From: Lumbricus terrestris
Lineage: Eukaryota > Annelida > Clitellata > Crassiclitellata > Lumbricidae
Assembly (NCBI GenBank): GCA_949752735.1
Contig: OX457047.1
Coordinates: forward strand, 42,669,445 to 42,733,444
DNA length: 64,000 nucleotides
Reading direction: 5' to 3'
This document shows positions 35,128 to 46,819 of this stretch, piece after piece. Position numbers and translations under genes: made by a program. The first letter of the stretch is position 1; every line of letters begins with the position of its first letter. Under the pieces are notes generated by a model. That model ran no database searches. It had not been told where the DNA came from and saw nothing but the letters and a program-made list of their open reading frames with translations.

Positions 35128-35921
35128 AATTGCAACGCAGTATAAGAAGTCGACGAAGCACGTGCGGCGACTCATAACTCGTTTGCGATGACTGGTCTGG
35201 ACTCTGTGGGGGACGTTTTGGAGTTTACATTCGTTTTGGCGCAAATATTTCACGATGTTACCTAAAATTACGGGCGGTGGAGTAACCTTTCGCCTGGAAA
35301 AGCTGAAGGAAAGGGAAACGTTTGGTTCGCAGCATGGCTGGTCTTGACTCTGTGGCAGACATTTTGTAGTTTACATTCGTTTTTGGCGCAAATATTTCAC
35401 GATGTTACCTAAAATTACGGGCGGTGGAGTAACCTTTCGCCTGGAAAAGCTGAAGGAAAGGGAAACGTTTGGTTCGCAGCATGGCTGGTCTTGACTCTGT
35501 GGCAGACATTTTGTAGTTTACATTCGTTTTTGGCGCAAATATTTCACGATGTTACCTAAAATTACGGGCGGTGGAGTAACCTTTCGCCTGGAAAAGCTGA
35601 AGGAAAGGGAAACGTTTGGTTCGCAGCATGGCTGGTCTTGACTCTGTGGCAGACATTTTGTAGTTTACATTCGTTTTTGGCGCAAATATTTCACGATGTT
35701 ACCTAAAATTACGGGCGGCGGAGTAACCTTTCACCTGGAAAGGCTGAAGGAAATGGAAACGTTTGGTTCGCAACGTTTGGAACGCGTTCATGGTCTGGTC
35801 GCAAATGGAAAGGAGGAAGATCGCCATCCACCAACCGGATATGCACAACGCCGAGATCAGCAAGCGACTCGGAAAGCGATGGAGGAATCTGAGCGACGCC
35901 GAGCGACAGCCGTTCATCCAG
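35128..35921 (+). pseudogene. Scrambled second copy of the SoxC 5' end and HMG box
   Basis: Inverted relative to SoxC at 16.5 kb. 35128-35175 matches the SoxC segment for [10 protein letters not shown] (caacgcagtataagaagtcg). Then come the SoxC 5' UTR plus codons 1-26 in tandem: copies at about 35192, 35338, 35485 and 35632, period 147 bp, each with the E2F-like site and an ATG (35255, 35402, 35549, 35696). Three copies stop after about 30 codons. The fourth jumps from codon 26 to codon 54, with a frame change, and runs 35781-35921 through codon 100 (NAFMVW to PFIQ). Over those 141 bases I see one silent difference from the intact gene. The first box strand is out of order, so no functional box is encoded. 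It runs into a phosphatase fragment at 35922. Confidence 0.88.
35338..35778 (+). repeat. 147-bp tandem repeat of the SoxC 5' end
   Basis: Unit starts ctggtcttgactctgtggc and ends ggttcgcagcatgg. Successive cagcatggctgg junctions lie at 35331, 35478 and 35625, exactly 147 apart. A slightly shorter first copy (146 bp) begins at 35192. Confidence 0.93.
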
Positions 35922-36370
35922 GACGAGCAGATGCCGGAGATCGTGAGCGGAGAGGACAAGAACGGGTCGACGACTGTCTGTGCGTTTGTCTCCAGTAAGC
36001 ACATCTTCTTTGCTAACTGCGGCGATTCACGAGCGGCCCTGTCACGCGGCAGACGCGTTTTGTACTCCACGGAGGACCAAAAGCCGATGAATCTGCTGGA
36101 GGAAGTGTCATGATCCAGCGTGTCAACGCCTCACTCGTGTCACGAGCGCTCGGTGATTTTGAGTATAAGAATGTGCTGGGAAATGGACCGTGCGAGCATC
36201 TCGTCTTGCCAGAGTCGGATATTGGGGTGGAGGAACGCACAGTTTGGAATGACGTTGTAATTCTGGCGTGTGACGGGATCTGGGACGTTATGACGAACGA
36301 GGAGTTGTGCGACTTCGTGCGTGACAGGATGCGGCTGACAAATCTGGAGACCTTGCAGTTGATGTCTGGC
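35922..36370 (+). pseudogene. PPM1A/PPM1B-type PP2C phosphatase fragment fused to the SoxC copy
   Basis: Continues in frame from the SoxC HMG piece: [31 protein letters not shown], then in a second frame [44 protein letters not shown]. These are PP2C motifs in the right order (GSTA, GDSR, SRALGD, DG(I/L)WDV), closest to PPM1A/B. After KPMN the family KERIQN-like segment is missing and the frame shifts (about 36093), leaving a stop at 36111. The N-terminal third with the first metal-binding Asp motif and the C-terminal DNMS motif are absent. Not functional as read. Confidence 0.82.
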
Positions 36371-36389
36371 CGTTGTGACGTGAGCGATG

Positions 36390-38251
36390 TCGGTCGAAGC
36401 TGACCAATTGGTCGGTCGTCTGAAGAACGAAAGTCTCGACCGATTCGTGACGTTGTGTAAGATGCATCTCAGTTTTCTTCTCGATCTGCCGGGCAGCAGC
36501 CTCGAAGAGTTGCTCGGCAGTTCCACGTCTTCGTCGTCGTCATCGTGTGAGGACGCCGCTTCTGACAAGCTGTGGGGCTTCGGAGACTTCACCCGAAAGA
36601 AGTCCATCAAGGGTATTGTGTTCCAATTTAAAGTACCGTACATTCAAGTGTAGATTAGTGTTCCTGTGTAGAGTGAGGTGTTCCCATATAATGTATGTGC
36701 GCTTGTTATAGTGCCCCTTCAAGAGTGCTACTCGGAAGCACTCCTGACCACAGTGCAGACACTGAATCGGAGTTTCATGCCGTGGCGCCTAGCAATTGTG
36801 AGTGAAGGACTTACCCCCCTAGGTCCCTACATGGCGACGTGAGGTGGATGCGAAACTGCAACCGGAGGCAATGAACACACCCACTGCACCACTGCGCCCA
36901 CACATTATAGTGTACTGTGTTCCAGTGTAGGGTAGTTCTTACTCCAGGATACTGCATTCCAGTTTAACGCCTCACAACTGAAGAGTTGTTTTGAAGCCCT
37001 GTAATGATTTCTTTGTAGTGCCAGCATTATGTGATATGGTAGTTTATGGTCATTGAAAATGAAACCGCAGTAATGTTGTTGATTTACACATTTTCAGAAA
37101 CGTTGCTTGCACTAGTTGTAATTTTTACCTTCATTCATAGTTTTTAGTTAAGTTTGACTTTTTGTTTAGAGGGCTGGTATTAAGGTTTTTGCAATATGTT
37201 CATTCAGCAAGTGTTCGTCCTTGACATCTGTAATAGCTTTAAACATGGTGGTCCTATTTATACAGGACTGTCGTTCCATTTGTGTCTCACAGTTTTTCTC
37301 AATGTCTTGTTAATATTTTATGTCAAACTGTAGTTTCTTTTATCAACATCTTTGGGAATCAATAAATGAATAATTTTAATAGCAACGGATTATTTAAGGA
37401 ATGATCGTTGCTTACATAATTAAAGCCGGCACTGCCATGGTGAGCTTCCGCAGACATATGGAGCCCAAGTGACAAACTCCTCCAGAGCTGATAATAGACA
37501 AGGTGTCTGTAGTGTCTGTAGTGTCTGAACTACATCATAGTGCTCAAAAGTTGCTCATTTGGTGTGTGTATACGAGTGTGTGTGTGTACAATTTGTTTGT
37601 TTGTATACGCACTTGTTATAACGCCTCTTCAAGCTCTCTACTAAGAGGCGCTCCCGACTACAGAGCGGACGCTGCATCGGAGTTTCACGCCGAAGCGCTG
37701 AGCAATTGCGAGTGAAGGACTTGCTCAAGGTCCCTACGCAGCGACTTGAGGAGGATTCGAACCTGAAATCCTTTGGCTGCAAGGCGACAAACATACCCAC
37801 TACACCATTGTGCCCCACAATTGTGCATTATGTATCTTGTGTAGATATGTATGTATAGCACGTATGTTTGTATATGTATCTATGTAAGTATCTCTGGCTA
37901 GGTTATAGAGCGCCTTCAATGAACCTGGCAAGTTGGCTTAACATGGCTGTTTGACAAATGTGAAAAGGGTGCATCTTCAGAAGGCTTGAAGATGTCTCTT
38001 AACGTGTTACAACTGGCATCTGTTTTCTCTGGTAGATGTGAACCAGGAGGGTATCTTCCGAAAGTGCGGCCACTTGGGTCGACAGAGAACCCTGAGGGAA
38101 AAGGTCAGCCGCGGCGACGACCTTGAACGCGACCTTGAAGCCGGGGTCTTCACTGCACACGACTGCGCCAACGTCCTGAAGCTCTTCCTTGGCGAAATGC
38201 AGGAGCCACTGTTGACGGAGAAGCATTACTTTGCTCACTGCCAGGTTGCAG
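36390..38251 (+). CDS. ARHGAP19-like RhoGAP, two exons of a partial gene
   Basis: Exon about 36390-36612 reads [32 protein letters not shown] and [10 protein letters not shown]; exon 38036-38251 reads [35 protein letters not shown] and [15 protein letters not shown]. The second matches the RhoGAP start, with the arginine finger in GIFRKCG and the LKLFL.EPLL helix. RhoGAPs stimulate GTP hydrolysis by Rho GTPases. Both parts fit ARHGAP19 in order. The exons join in phase, but about 30 residues expected between them (usually a symmetric exon) and the rest of the GAP domain are not found. The first exon abuts the phosphatase fragment without an intron, so it may be part of the same rearrangement. 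Confidence 0.68.
36700..36908 (-). mobile_element. tRNA-derived SINE, diverged copy
   Basis: Same order as the copy at 37598: on the minus strand a tRNA-like head, a middle beginning ctaggggggg, and a gggagtgcttc tail. Many differences from the other three copies, so probably older. Confidence 0.75.
37598..37816 (-). mobile_element. tRNA-derived SINE with LINE tail
   Basis: The minus strand begins GGGGCACAATGGTGTAGTGG (A-box-like) and has CAGGTTCGAATCC (B box) about 40 bases on. Then comes a central part with ctcagcgcttcggcgtgaaa and a tail gggagcgcctcttagtagag, gcttgaagaggcgttata. The tail matches the LINE ends in this window. Confidence 0.85.
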
Positions 38252-38611
38252 GTAGTTTATCATTTGATTTAGGAATGGCTTCTTGTATCTCGTATCAGAT
38301 AATGTATTGTTCAAATATATTGATTAACCTGTTAGAATTTGGTTGTGCTGAAATATTTTGGATCAGGTCGGTTTGTGCAGAACAAAGTATGAAGCAATCT
38401 AATTGTGATTATTGTTGTGAATTTTATATAGCAAAGTTTTCAGAGTAGCATGTCAAGGCACTAACGACCTGATGGTGCAAAACCAAAGGCATAGCATGAC
38501 TTTCAAATGCTTCCAGAAAAAAGGCAATGAGTTGCCATGGACATCGGTTCATTGGTTGCTATGTTGCTGTCGTTAATGCAGGATTGCGTGTACATACGTT
38601 GCGTTACTTAA

Positions 38612-38679
38612 CACGTTGGCCGCTGATTTGCTGTGTTAAATGACTCAATTTTGTATACACGTCCCTCGCAGTCAATGTG
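38612..38679. mobile_element. piggyBac-like MITE, TTAA flanks
   Basis: TTAA 38608-38611, CACGTTGGCCGC at the left, reversed GTCAATGTG at the right, TTAA 38680-38683. Same ends as 46746-46819. Confidence 0.65.
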
Positions 38680-39379
38680 TTAATAGCCTACATAGATTAA
38701 TTTGAATTATATAATATCCGAGATATTCCATTTCCGAGAGGCAATTAAAAAACGATAACCGGTTTGAAACGTGATTTTACAAACCGATAACCGCTTTAAG
38801 AAAAAATCGATATTAACATCCCTAGATGAAATAGAATGATATTCTGCTGATATGAAGAAACGGAATGTTATGCTGCTAATATGAAGAATTAGAATGTTTT
38901 ACTGCTAATATGAAGAAATGTAGTTCTCTGTTGCTAATATGAAGGAATGTGAGTGCTGCAATGCTAACGTGCAGATGATTTATTGTAACTGAAGCAGACT
39001 GCACAGATTGCGTCGGGACACTTCGAAATCCATGGAGAGCAGTGGAAGCAAGCCCGGGAGTAAATATGATGTTATAAAAATTTAGTTTTAAATTGTTGAA
39101 TTAGATGTGTTTATATGTAATCTGCATCTGTAACTATTTTAACTTCAGATTACACAGACGCTGAACTGGATGGTGCGGGTGAGCAGTGAGATGGAGACGA
39201 ACATTGTGGCGGTCGAGAAAGTGAAGGAATAGACGGAGACAGAAACTGAGGTTCGTCTTTGAAACCTGGCATTCCAAGTATCATCTTTGTCCTGTTATAA
39301 TGCCACCTGAATTGCATGCCACTTCAAATGTTACATGTCAACCTGGTTGCATCTTAGCTCTCACCCTTGTTATAATTCG

Positions 39380-39735
39380 TTCTTATTGCGATTCAGCCTG
39401 GGTATAATTCGCCTTCATTATAATTCAATCTTATTTCAATTCACTATGTTTAGTTATTGTTTACTTTTGTTACAATTTAACTCTAGTTTTAAATTCACCG
39501 TCATTAAAATTTAACCTTGTTATAATTCACTCTTATTGCAAATCACCCTTGTCGTAATGCTATAATCACTTTTGTTACAATTCACTCTCATTAGAATTCA
39601 CCATCATTAGAATTCACCATCATTAAAATTCACCTCATTAGAATTCACCCTCATTAAAATTCACCTCATTAGAATTCACCCTCATTAAAATTCACCTCGT
39701 TAGAATTCACCCTCATTATAATTCACCTTTGTTGC
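39380..39735. repeat. TTAGAATTCACC-type degenerate tandem repeat
   Basis: Irregular 13-16 bp units of attcaccntcatta(a/t)aa in the ABCC intron 39250-40037. A weaker, reversed-sense relative appears at 40430-40550. Confidence 0.8.
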
Positions 39736-40966
39736 AATTTGACGGCCATGCTATTGTTTTAGCTTACTCAGTCGTGCGAATAACAAAGAGTTTCTCTTCC
39801 ACTTTTTAACAATACAATGCAGTGAATAATGCAGCTGAACAATGCAATACAAATGCATTTAATATTGCCCTACTTCCAATGTTCAGACCACATGAAAGAG
39901 CATCAGCTCTGGTCAAGGTCCACCACCTGAGTGGAGGCTCAAACCCGGCACCTTTACATTGCAGGCTGATTGCCTTATCCATTCAGCACTACCACCACTT
40001 TGAATAACTTTGTTTTTTGCTTTCAATCTTTTAAAGGCTGATTGGGAGAAAGAAAGCAAGAAGCAGCCGAGCGAATGGCCGCAGTCTGGAGTCGTCGAAT
40101 TCAAGCACTACGAGACTTGCTACAGGAAGAATCTTGATCCAGTGTTGAGGCAGATCTCATGTCACATAAAAGCCAGTGAAAAGGTTCGTGGAGCTGTTAC
40201 GTTTTTCGTTGTCTAGCCATTGAAACAAGAAAACTAATTCCTTACTTAATTGCTAACTGTGTTTTTAACGGATTTCAGCAGAGCTTTCTGATGGGGCCAA
40301 GGGTGCTATATAAATATATGATTGATTATGGTTTCAGTTGATGTCTGTAAGGTGAGATCAGGTACAGTATGGTTGTGTAGTTAGGGTTCATTTGTGACCG
40401 ATTAATTATATTAAGAGTGTATTCAAAGCGAGTGAATTACAATTAAGGTGAATTCTAACATGGGTAAATTATAATGAACGTTGCGCTCATTATCGTTCTG
40501 CTCATCGTCATCGTGAATTATGTCAGTGGTGAATTATAATATGTTAAATTATAACATACATTACATGATTTTAGGCTGTTGATCATTGTTGTCTGTTTGT
40601 AGCGAAACATATGCTTATCAAATGAACTGTCATTTTCATCCATTTATTCAATTTTAGTTCTTGAGTTAAACTAGACAATGCTTCTCATACCCAATTATCC
40701 TCTATGCATAGAATGTGTTACTTCTATTAGTTTAGAGTAATGTCTACTCTGTGTTAGCAGGTGACATCATCTGTACTTCGTATTTGCTTTAATTGGTGTT
40801 ATTTAGCAATTAGGTATGTTTTTGTGTACATCTGAATTTTTTATACGACCTCAAATACATGAGGAGACATATAAACAGACCTGTGCATCTTAACCAACAG
40901 AAATATCTCTTTTGTCTACTTCTGTATATGAAACACCTTGGCTGAAAATTGTTTTTTCTTTTACAG

Positions 40967-43900
40967 GGCATTGGAAAGCCTGCAGAATTATGCATATCAG
41001 GGTTCATCTCTGAAGGTACATGTTTCTCTAATCTTTCACCGACTTTTACTTGCTGGTGATTTCAGTGTCTAATCCCATGTGAGTTTTGAAATCTAAGATG
41101 ATACCTTGAATTTTTAGACTAGAAGTTTGTGCTCTGTTGGGTAGTCTAAGTCAAACTTCTGTTATTTCATTAGTTTTCTTGTATAGACTTGATCAGTCTG
41201 TTTAACTCTTTTGCCTCTGTCTTCCCGTAACTCACTGGCTGATGAATCTAAATATTGGTTTCTCTGGGCAAGAGGGTAAAGGTAGTATGTGTGAACATAC
41301 TTTTGCCTGTTATGTAATTAGAATCTGTGTTGTCTAATCAATTGGGGTTTGCTGTTTTGACTGTTCTATAGGTAGAACTTGTCAACAATAACAATGTCGG
41401 GCGTCAGAACAAAGGACATCCTCGATTGTCTTCTGGATCAAACAATGGCAGCACACATTCTGTCGCTCTGCCTCTGAGGTTAGCGCTGCTGCTGTCCCTT
41501 GCTTCTGATCTTTAGTGAAACTCGGATGTGCAGGAGATGTTTTAAATAAAAATGCCGGAAATATCTATTCGAGTGTCTAATAACATTGCCTCATATGGAT
41601 TTTTTAATTGTCAGCATTTTGCAAGATCAAACACAGCTTGCCTATATAGGCTGTGATGTTACATCATTTGTCTTAATTGGTGGCAATTATGCAGTTTCTT
41701 TTTTTGTATTATCTTTATTTTTTTATGTCTATTTATCTTGGTTTAGGAAACTTATTTTCACACATATTCATGCACTGTGTTTTAAACACATCTGTAAACT
41801 TTAAAAAAGTTAGGAGTTCAAGTGATGGTAAAATTTGAGAGTTTCTTTCTGTTTAGAATACTCGTTCCGAGTGAGTTTGTTGGTGCAATCATTGGGAAGA
41901 AAGGACAGAGTATTAAGATGATCACAACCCGTTGCAAAGCAAGGTAAATGTGTTGCTTACTACTTACACCTCGGTTTTACGCAGTAAATGATTGACTGTA
42001 GGAGTGTAGACCATTGTCCAAGTTTCGGAGAATATATGTGACATTTTCCATAAATGAGTTTACAGTTTCCATATGCTGATATCATAAAGAAAGTTATGGG
42101 AAAATTTTCAGAACGTTTGGTCCAAAATTTATGCCTTTATAAATGAAAATATAAAAATTCATTTGGTGGGAAAATGCAAATAAAATTCAATCTGCCTCTA
42201 CCCGATGCAATAATTTCATTTTTTAGCCTAGCGGGCCCATAGGACAGTTGCATTGATTAAATGCAGAAATTAAAAATCAGGGCTATAAGTAAAAATTCAT
42301 TTTCCACCTAATCTAGAAGGCAACAAGTGGTCCCTTTTCTTGGCCGAGGTCAAATGTATTTACTGTAGATTGATACTATCAATTGTAGAACTATCTTTAG
42401 AACTTCTGAGTTGCTATTATCTGTTGGAAAACCTGATTAATGAATATTCAGCTTGTTTATAGCTACTATTCGAAGTTGAAATGTATGTGTCGAATTTGTG
42501 TATGTCAGGAATATAATGCAGACAGTAAGGTTGCATGGTTTTGCTTCAATTCAGGAGTGAATTTGGTGCACCATGAACCTCAATGTATTGTTATCTGTGA
42601 CTTTGCACTTGGTGGTATTCAGGTTCATAATTAATGTTATTCTGTTTGTTGTTTACAGAGTTGATGTTCATGGCAAGGAAAACACTGATCTGGTTGAGAA
42701 GGTTAGACAGTTGATAAATCAATCAATATTCGTTTATTTGTTAAATGTTGACATAGACGCAGCACACTTTGCATCTGGTAGCAGTCCATGGGGAGTCGTT
42801 GAAGAATTGAAAATATTGCCTGCTTGAGGGTAAAATAATTTTAAGTGTTGTTGAAATCTTTTTTTTGTCCCTATCAATAATTAAAGTGCATCTTTCAGCA
42901 TTATTGACCATTTCCAACCAAAGTGTAGTAAATGGCATGGGAAATCCTATGCGCTCAGTCGGTAAAAGTTTAAGCAAATTTACATCGCATCTTTATACAA
43001 AACTCAATGTTCCTGTGAGTTTTAAAAGCAGGCAGTCATTTTCATCATGTTTTGGAATTGATTTTCCATGAGTGAGGATCAGGCTTTCTTGTCTGTTTAT
43101 TTCAATCAAATCATGAGATGTGCAGATGTGTGGTGTGTTTATCACAGGTACATTTAGTAACTTCGAGATTGCTTCTTTGTTTCAGGTAATTTCAATTTAC
43201 GGACGGTCGGAGAACTGCACGAAGGCCTGTAAGGAGATCTTGCAAGTGATGGAACATGAGGCAGTGGCTAACGTTTGAGGGTCAGTTATTTATTCGAGTG
43301 ATGAATCGTAGCAGTTCTTTAATTTGTGCGATGTTGTTTTGATTTCCTGTGTTCTGGTGAGCATCATAGATCTATGTAAAAAACAATGAAAATAAAATAA
43401 AAACTATCGTTTTTTTCGAAAAAAATTAAAAATGACAAAAAACGATAAAAAACAGAAACGGAAAATAATTAATTTGCCTTTGTTGCACCTGAAACTTCAT
43501 TTTAAGCTTAAAAACCTTGCTTATGCATTTGTATCTTAATCTGCAAATAGCACAACTTTATTATTGGGCCAAAATTAATTGGTACAAGTAACATTAATCT
43601 ACCACAGTTATTTATTCTTATAACTTTGGTTTGATAAGAAATTCAGAAAAATTAAAGGTATTGAAATCTTTTCAAATTGAAATTGTAACCATAAATCCAC
43701 ATAAGTTCATGCTGATCGACATAACGAAATTAAAATCTAATCAGAAGCAAAGAACATAGATGTGTACTAATTAAATTACATATTGTAGCCTACATTTGTA
43801 CTTAAAATTGTTACTTATAAATTTTATTTATAGGCCCAAGAATTTTATATCAAAATAACTCTTACAAATTTCCTTTCCTGTAGGGACCTATAATGCTTGT

Positions 43901-46128
43901 ATTTCTCAAATGATGAGTCCTTAAACAATTACATAATGACACTATAGCTAGCTGAATCCTTGACAGCACAAGGAAAACGTATGGAATTTCAGACAAAAAT
44001 CAAATTAAGGAAAATAATAATAGACACTAAATAAATAAATAAAGTAACGTAAAAAATAAAAATGATGGGAAAATAAAAACGAAAAAAACGACTTTTTTGG
44101 GAGAGAATAAAAAATGGGGGGGGAAAAGTTTTTTTACAACTATGGTGAGCATTGATTTGAAAGAAACACCTCCTTTTGAATTACTTTCTTACTGTCTATG
44201 TATGTTAGACTTTAAAAGTACCTCCTAAATACTTGTCCAAGTTTTGGGAAATAAGGAGCTATTTGTTTAGCAGCGTTTTCATATGTTGGTAATTTTTATG
44301 TGCATGGTAAACCGTGAAATGCATGCAGAAAGGTCTTGAAATGCGTGTAATAAGGTCTTGAATGCATGTAGCAAAGTCTTGAAATGCATGCAGCAATGTG
44401 TTTTTTGACACTGCCATGTCTGTCCTTGCGTGTTTAGACACTGCATGTAAACTTGATGACTGAGAGTTTTTCTGTCTGTTGATGATTTGATAGTCCTATG
44501 TGTTTCTTGTGAGTGCAGAGAGGTATCGCTGAAAATGCTGACGAATGACAGATTCTGCGGTCGACTGATCGGGAAGGAGGGACGAATGATCAAGAAGATT
44601 CGAGAAGAGACTGGAACAAAGATCGTTGTCACTAAGTAAGTGCTTCATTTATTTCTTCACTCCTCAAGTATTTATGTAACACCTCTTAAAGGAAACTATT
44701 CAGAGGTACTGCTGAATCCAGCCTGACCGAAATAGCAGTTATCAAGTACTTACCGAATGTTTGTTTGTATGCGCACTTGTTATAGCACCCCTTCAAGCTC
44801 CCTACTTAGAGGCGCTCCCAACTGCAGAGCGGACACTGCATCGGAGTTTCACGCCGAAGCGCTGAGCAATTGCAAGTGAAGGACTTGCCCAAGGTCCCTA
44901 CGCGGCGACTTGAGGTGGATTCGAACCTTCCGGCTTCAAGGCAACGACTACACCACCGCGCCCCACAAATGTGTCAGAGAGTGACCTAGGGAACAGGTGC
45001 AGCTACAAAGGGAGCCTGTTCCAAAGCGAGGGGCCAACCATGAACTGTAATCATACTGTGTTGTGTCAGTTTTGAAACTAGATGAAGATTATTTTTGTTA
45101 TCTGCTTTGATTTGTTGATAGTGCACAAGAGATGATTGGTTTATATCCGGAACGCGTCATATCGATTCGTGGGACCGTTGACAGCATGGTCAAAGCTGAG
45201 GCTGCCATCTACAGCAAATTAGTCGAGTGTGCTGAACAGGACTTACAGTCGCCAGCCATGGTAGGGTGAAGTTTACCATTTGCTTCCCCATCTGCTGATC
45301 TAAGGTTATCGTATACATCTAAAAATTTACAGAGCGCCTCTCTCAGCATAGACTATTCAGAGGCACTTTCGACACAGAAGCCTCTTGGAAACAGACATGT
45401 CTTGAGAGAGGGTGAGATGATGCGGGAAAAACCCAGACAAAAACTCAGCTGGTAGAAGGGGAAGACCATTCCATGTGGTGGGACCTATCGCATCAGACTT
45501 ATGTCAGTCTTGTGGCATATCGTAAGGCGATAATATCTATTGGTTAGTGCTTGCCCTGTAAACATGAAGCGTATGGGTTCAAGTCTCATCATCTGAATTG
45601 GTTGCTGTATAGGTACCTTGAACAGTTGACTAGTGTCAGTTGATGTCTGGTCTTTCGGTATTGGTACTTAATAAATGTGTAATAATAATTATAAAAATAA
45701 TAATTTAATTTATTTTGTCATACGTTTTGATTGGTTATTTATGGGCATGTGGAAATTAACCAATTTATCTTTGAATGGATTTAATTATTAGATTTATTAT
45801 TATCGATTTATTGAGGACAAGATTTCTAGTACAAAGAAATATAGTTCTACTAAGCAACTTCTTGCTAGTAATAAATATTAATAATACTGTTTATAGATAA
45901 ACAGTATATTATAATTTTAATTATGTGTTTGTCAAATTGTTGTGTGTTAAAAAGTTTACTGCTAACTGCCCTAGTAATTGAAAATGAATGTGTATGTTTT
46001 AATTTCTGAACTTGTCTTTATTCTCTAATCTGGTGTTTGTGTAGGCGAATGGAATGATGAATGGTGGTGGGCTGCTGAACATGTCTGGTGTTGGTTACTA
46101 TCCACTTCCAGCACCAAATGGAATGATG
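40967..46128 (+). CDS. IGF2BP/IMP-like RNA-binding protein, RRM2 end to KH2, nested in ABCC intron
   Basis: Eight exons: 40967-41015 (end of an RRM, ALESLQNYAYQG), 41372-41478, 41857-41943 (KH1, VPSEFVGAIIGKKGQSIKMI), 42659-42701 (RVDVHGKEN), 43186-43280 (VISIYGRSENCTKACKEIL), 44519-44635 (KH2, RFCGRLIGKEGRMIKKI), 45122-45260 (YPERVISIRGTVDS) and 46045-46128 (Met/Gly/Asn linker). Both GxxG loops are intact, and the order and phases match the IGF2BP family, which binds mRNA in cytoplasmic granules. RRM1 and KH3-KH4 are not found. The only donor that keeps phase after 43186 (GTCAGT at 43281) leaves an in-frame TGA at 43276-43278, so this copy may be interrupted. All eight exons lie between ABCC exons on the same strand. 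Confidence 0.78.
43365..44144. mobile_element. 780-bp AT-rich hAT-like element, perfect 8-bp TSD
   Basis: Starts CATAGATCTATGTAAAAAAC and ends GTTTTTTTACAACTATG, with GTGAGCAT on both sides (43357-43364, 44145-44152). Interior has AAAACGA/TTTTTTCG blocks near each end. No protein. Same family as 55563-55998. Confidence 0.88.
44765..44968 (-). mobile_element. tRNA-derived SINE with LINE tail
   Basis: Minus strand: GGGGCGCGGTGGTGTAGTCG head, GGTTCGAATCC B box, conserved central part and the gggagcgcctct tail. Close to the copies at 37598 and 56035. Confidence 0.87.
45325..45510 (-). mobile_element. LINE 3' end
   Basis: Reversed tail (tttacagagcgcctctctc, ttcagaggcactttcg) followed by degenerate coding-like sequence with ccattccatgtggtgggacc, the same position as the VxWNG motif in sister copies. 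Confidence 0.65.
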
Positions 46129-46219
46129 GTACGCATGTCTTTCTGTGTTATTACTAGTGTTGAAGCAAGGAGATGGTTGATGCTGGCACGTGGCTCAGAA
46201 GCACATAGGTTCAATACCC

Positions 46220-46476
46220 ATGGGTGGATTCAGGGGGGGGCAATCCGGCCATGGCCCCCTATTTAGAAATTTCTTTATTTTTTACCAGCTATTCTGGCTT
46301 GGAATGTTGACGTGCCCCCATGAGTAGTTCTGTAGGACCCTCCCCATGCCCACAAGGTCCGTATACGAGGTCCGTACGACTAAAAAAGGTCATCAACTAT
46401 TTTGGCGGATAAAATGGTATCTTTTCTTGAGAATATTGGGCCCCCACCCCTTCGAAAATTTCTGTATCCACTCTTG
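46220..46476. mobile_element. hAT-like MITE, perfect 8-bp TSD
   Basis: Ends ATGGGTGGATTCAG and (reverse complement of right end) CAAGAGTGGATACAG, flanked by CAATACCC at 46212-46219 and 46477-46484. G/C-tract interior. Confidence 0.8.
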
Positions 46477-46745
46477 CAATACCCACTAGATGCATAAGGT
46501 TGACTCAGCCTTAAACTCCCTATGAGCAACTGTAACATGAGCAGTAGAACAGATGGACACACTGCAGGCCGTCATGCAGTTAAATTCTACTCCTGTTAAA
46601 ATTGTTACTATCTGTTGCTACTATATGTTATGTTATCTTACTGTATACTTGTTTATTTGAATAATTAGATGAACATTATTATTATTATTATTACTCGTCA
46701 GGAGAATAATTTGTTTGCTTTTAATCGTCTAATCTTGTGCCTTAA

Positions 46746-46819
46746 CACATTGGCCGCCTACTACGAGTTAACTCGTAGTACAGCCAGTCATTTAACATGG
46801 CGTGTAGGCGGTGAATGTG
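46746..46819. mobile_element. piggyBac-like MITE with a central 22-bp palindrome
   Basis: TTAA on both sides (46742-46745, 46820-46823), ends CACATTGGCCGCC and GGCGGTGAATGTG, and inside it the perfect palindrome TACTACGAGTTAACTCGTAGTA broken here only by spacing. TTAA duplication is the mark of piggyBac-type integration. Confidence 0.75.

Noticed and set aside
35338..35778. 147-bp period as a nucleosome-positioning array
   Set aside because: The period equals core nucleosome DNA length but arises from duplicated SoxC sequence; nothing else supports a positioning role.
38997..39060. Possible exon reading TAQIASGHFEIHGEQW
   Set aside because: Has a weak acceptor and donor and no match to ARHGAP19 or ABCC; too short to support.
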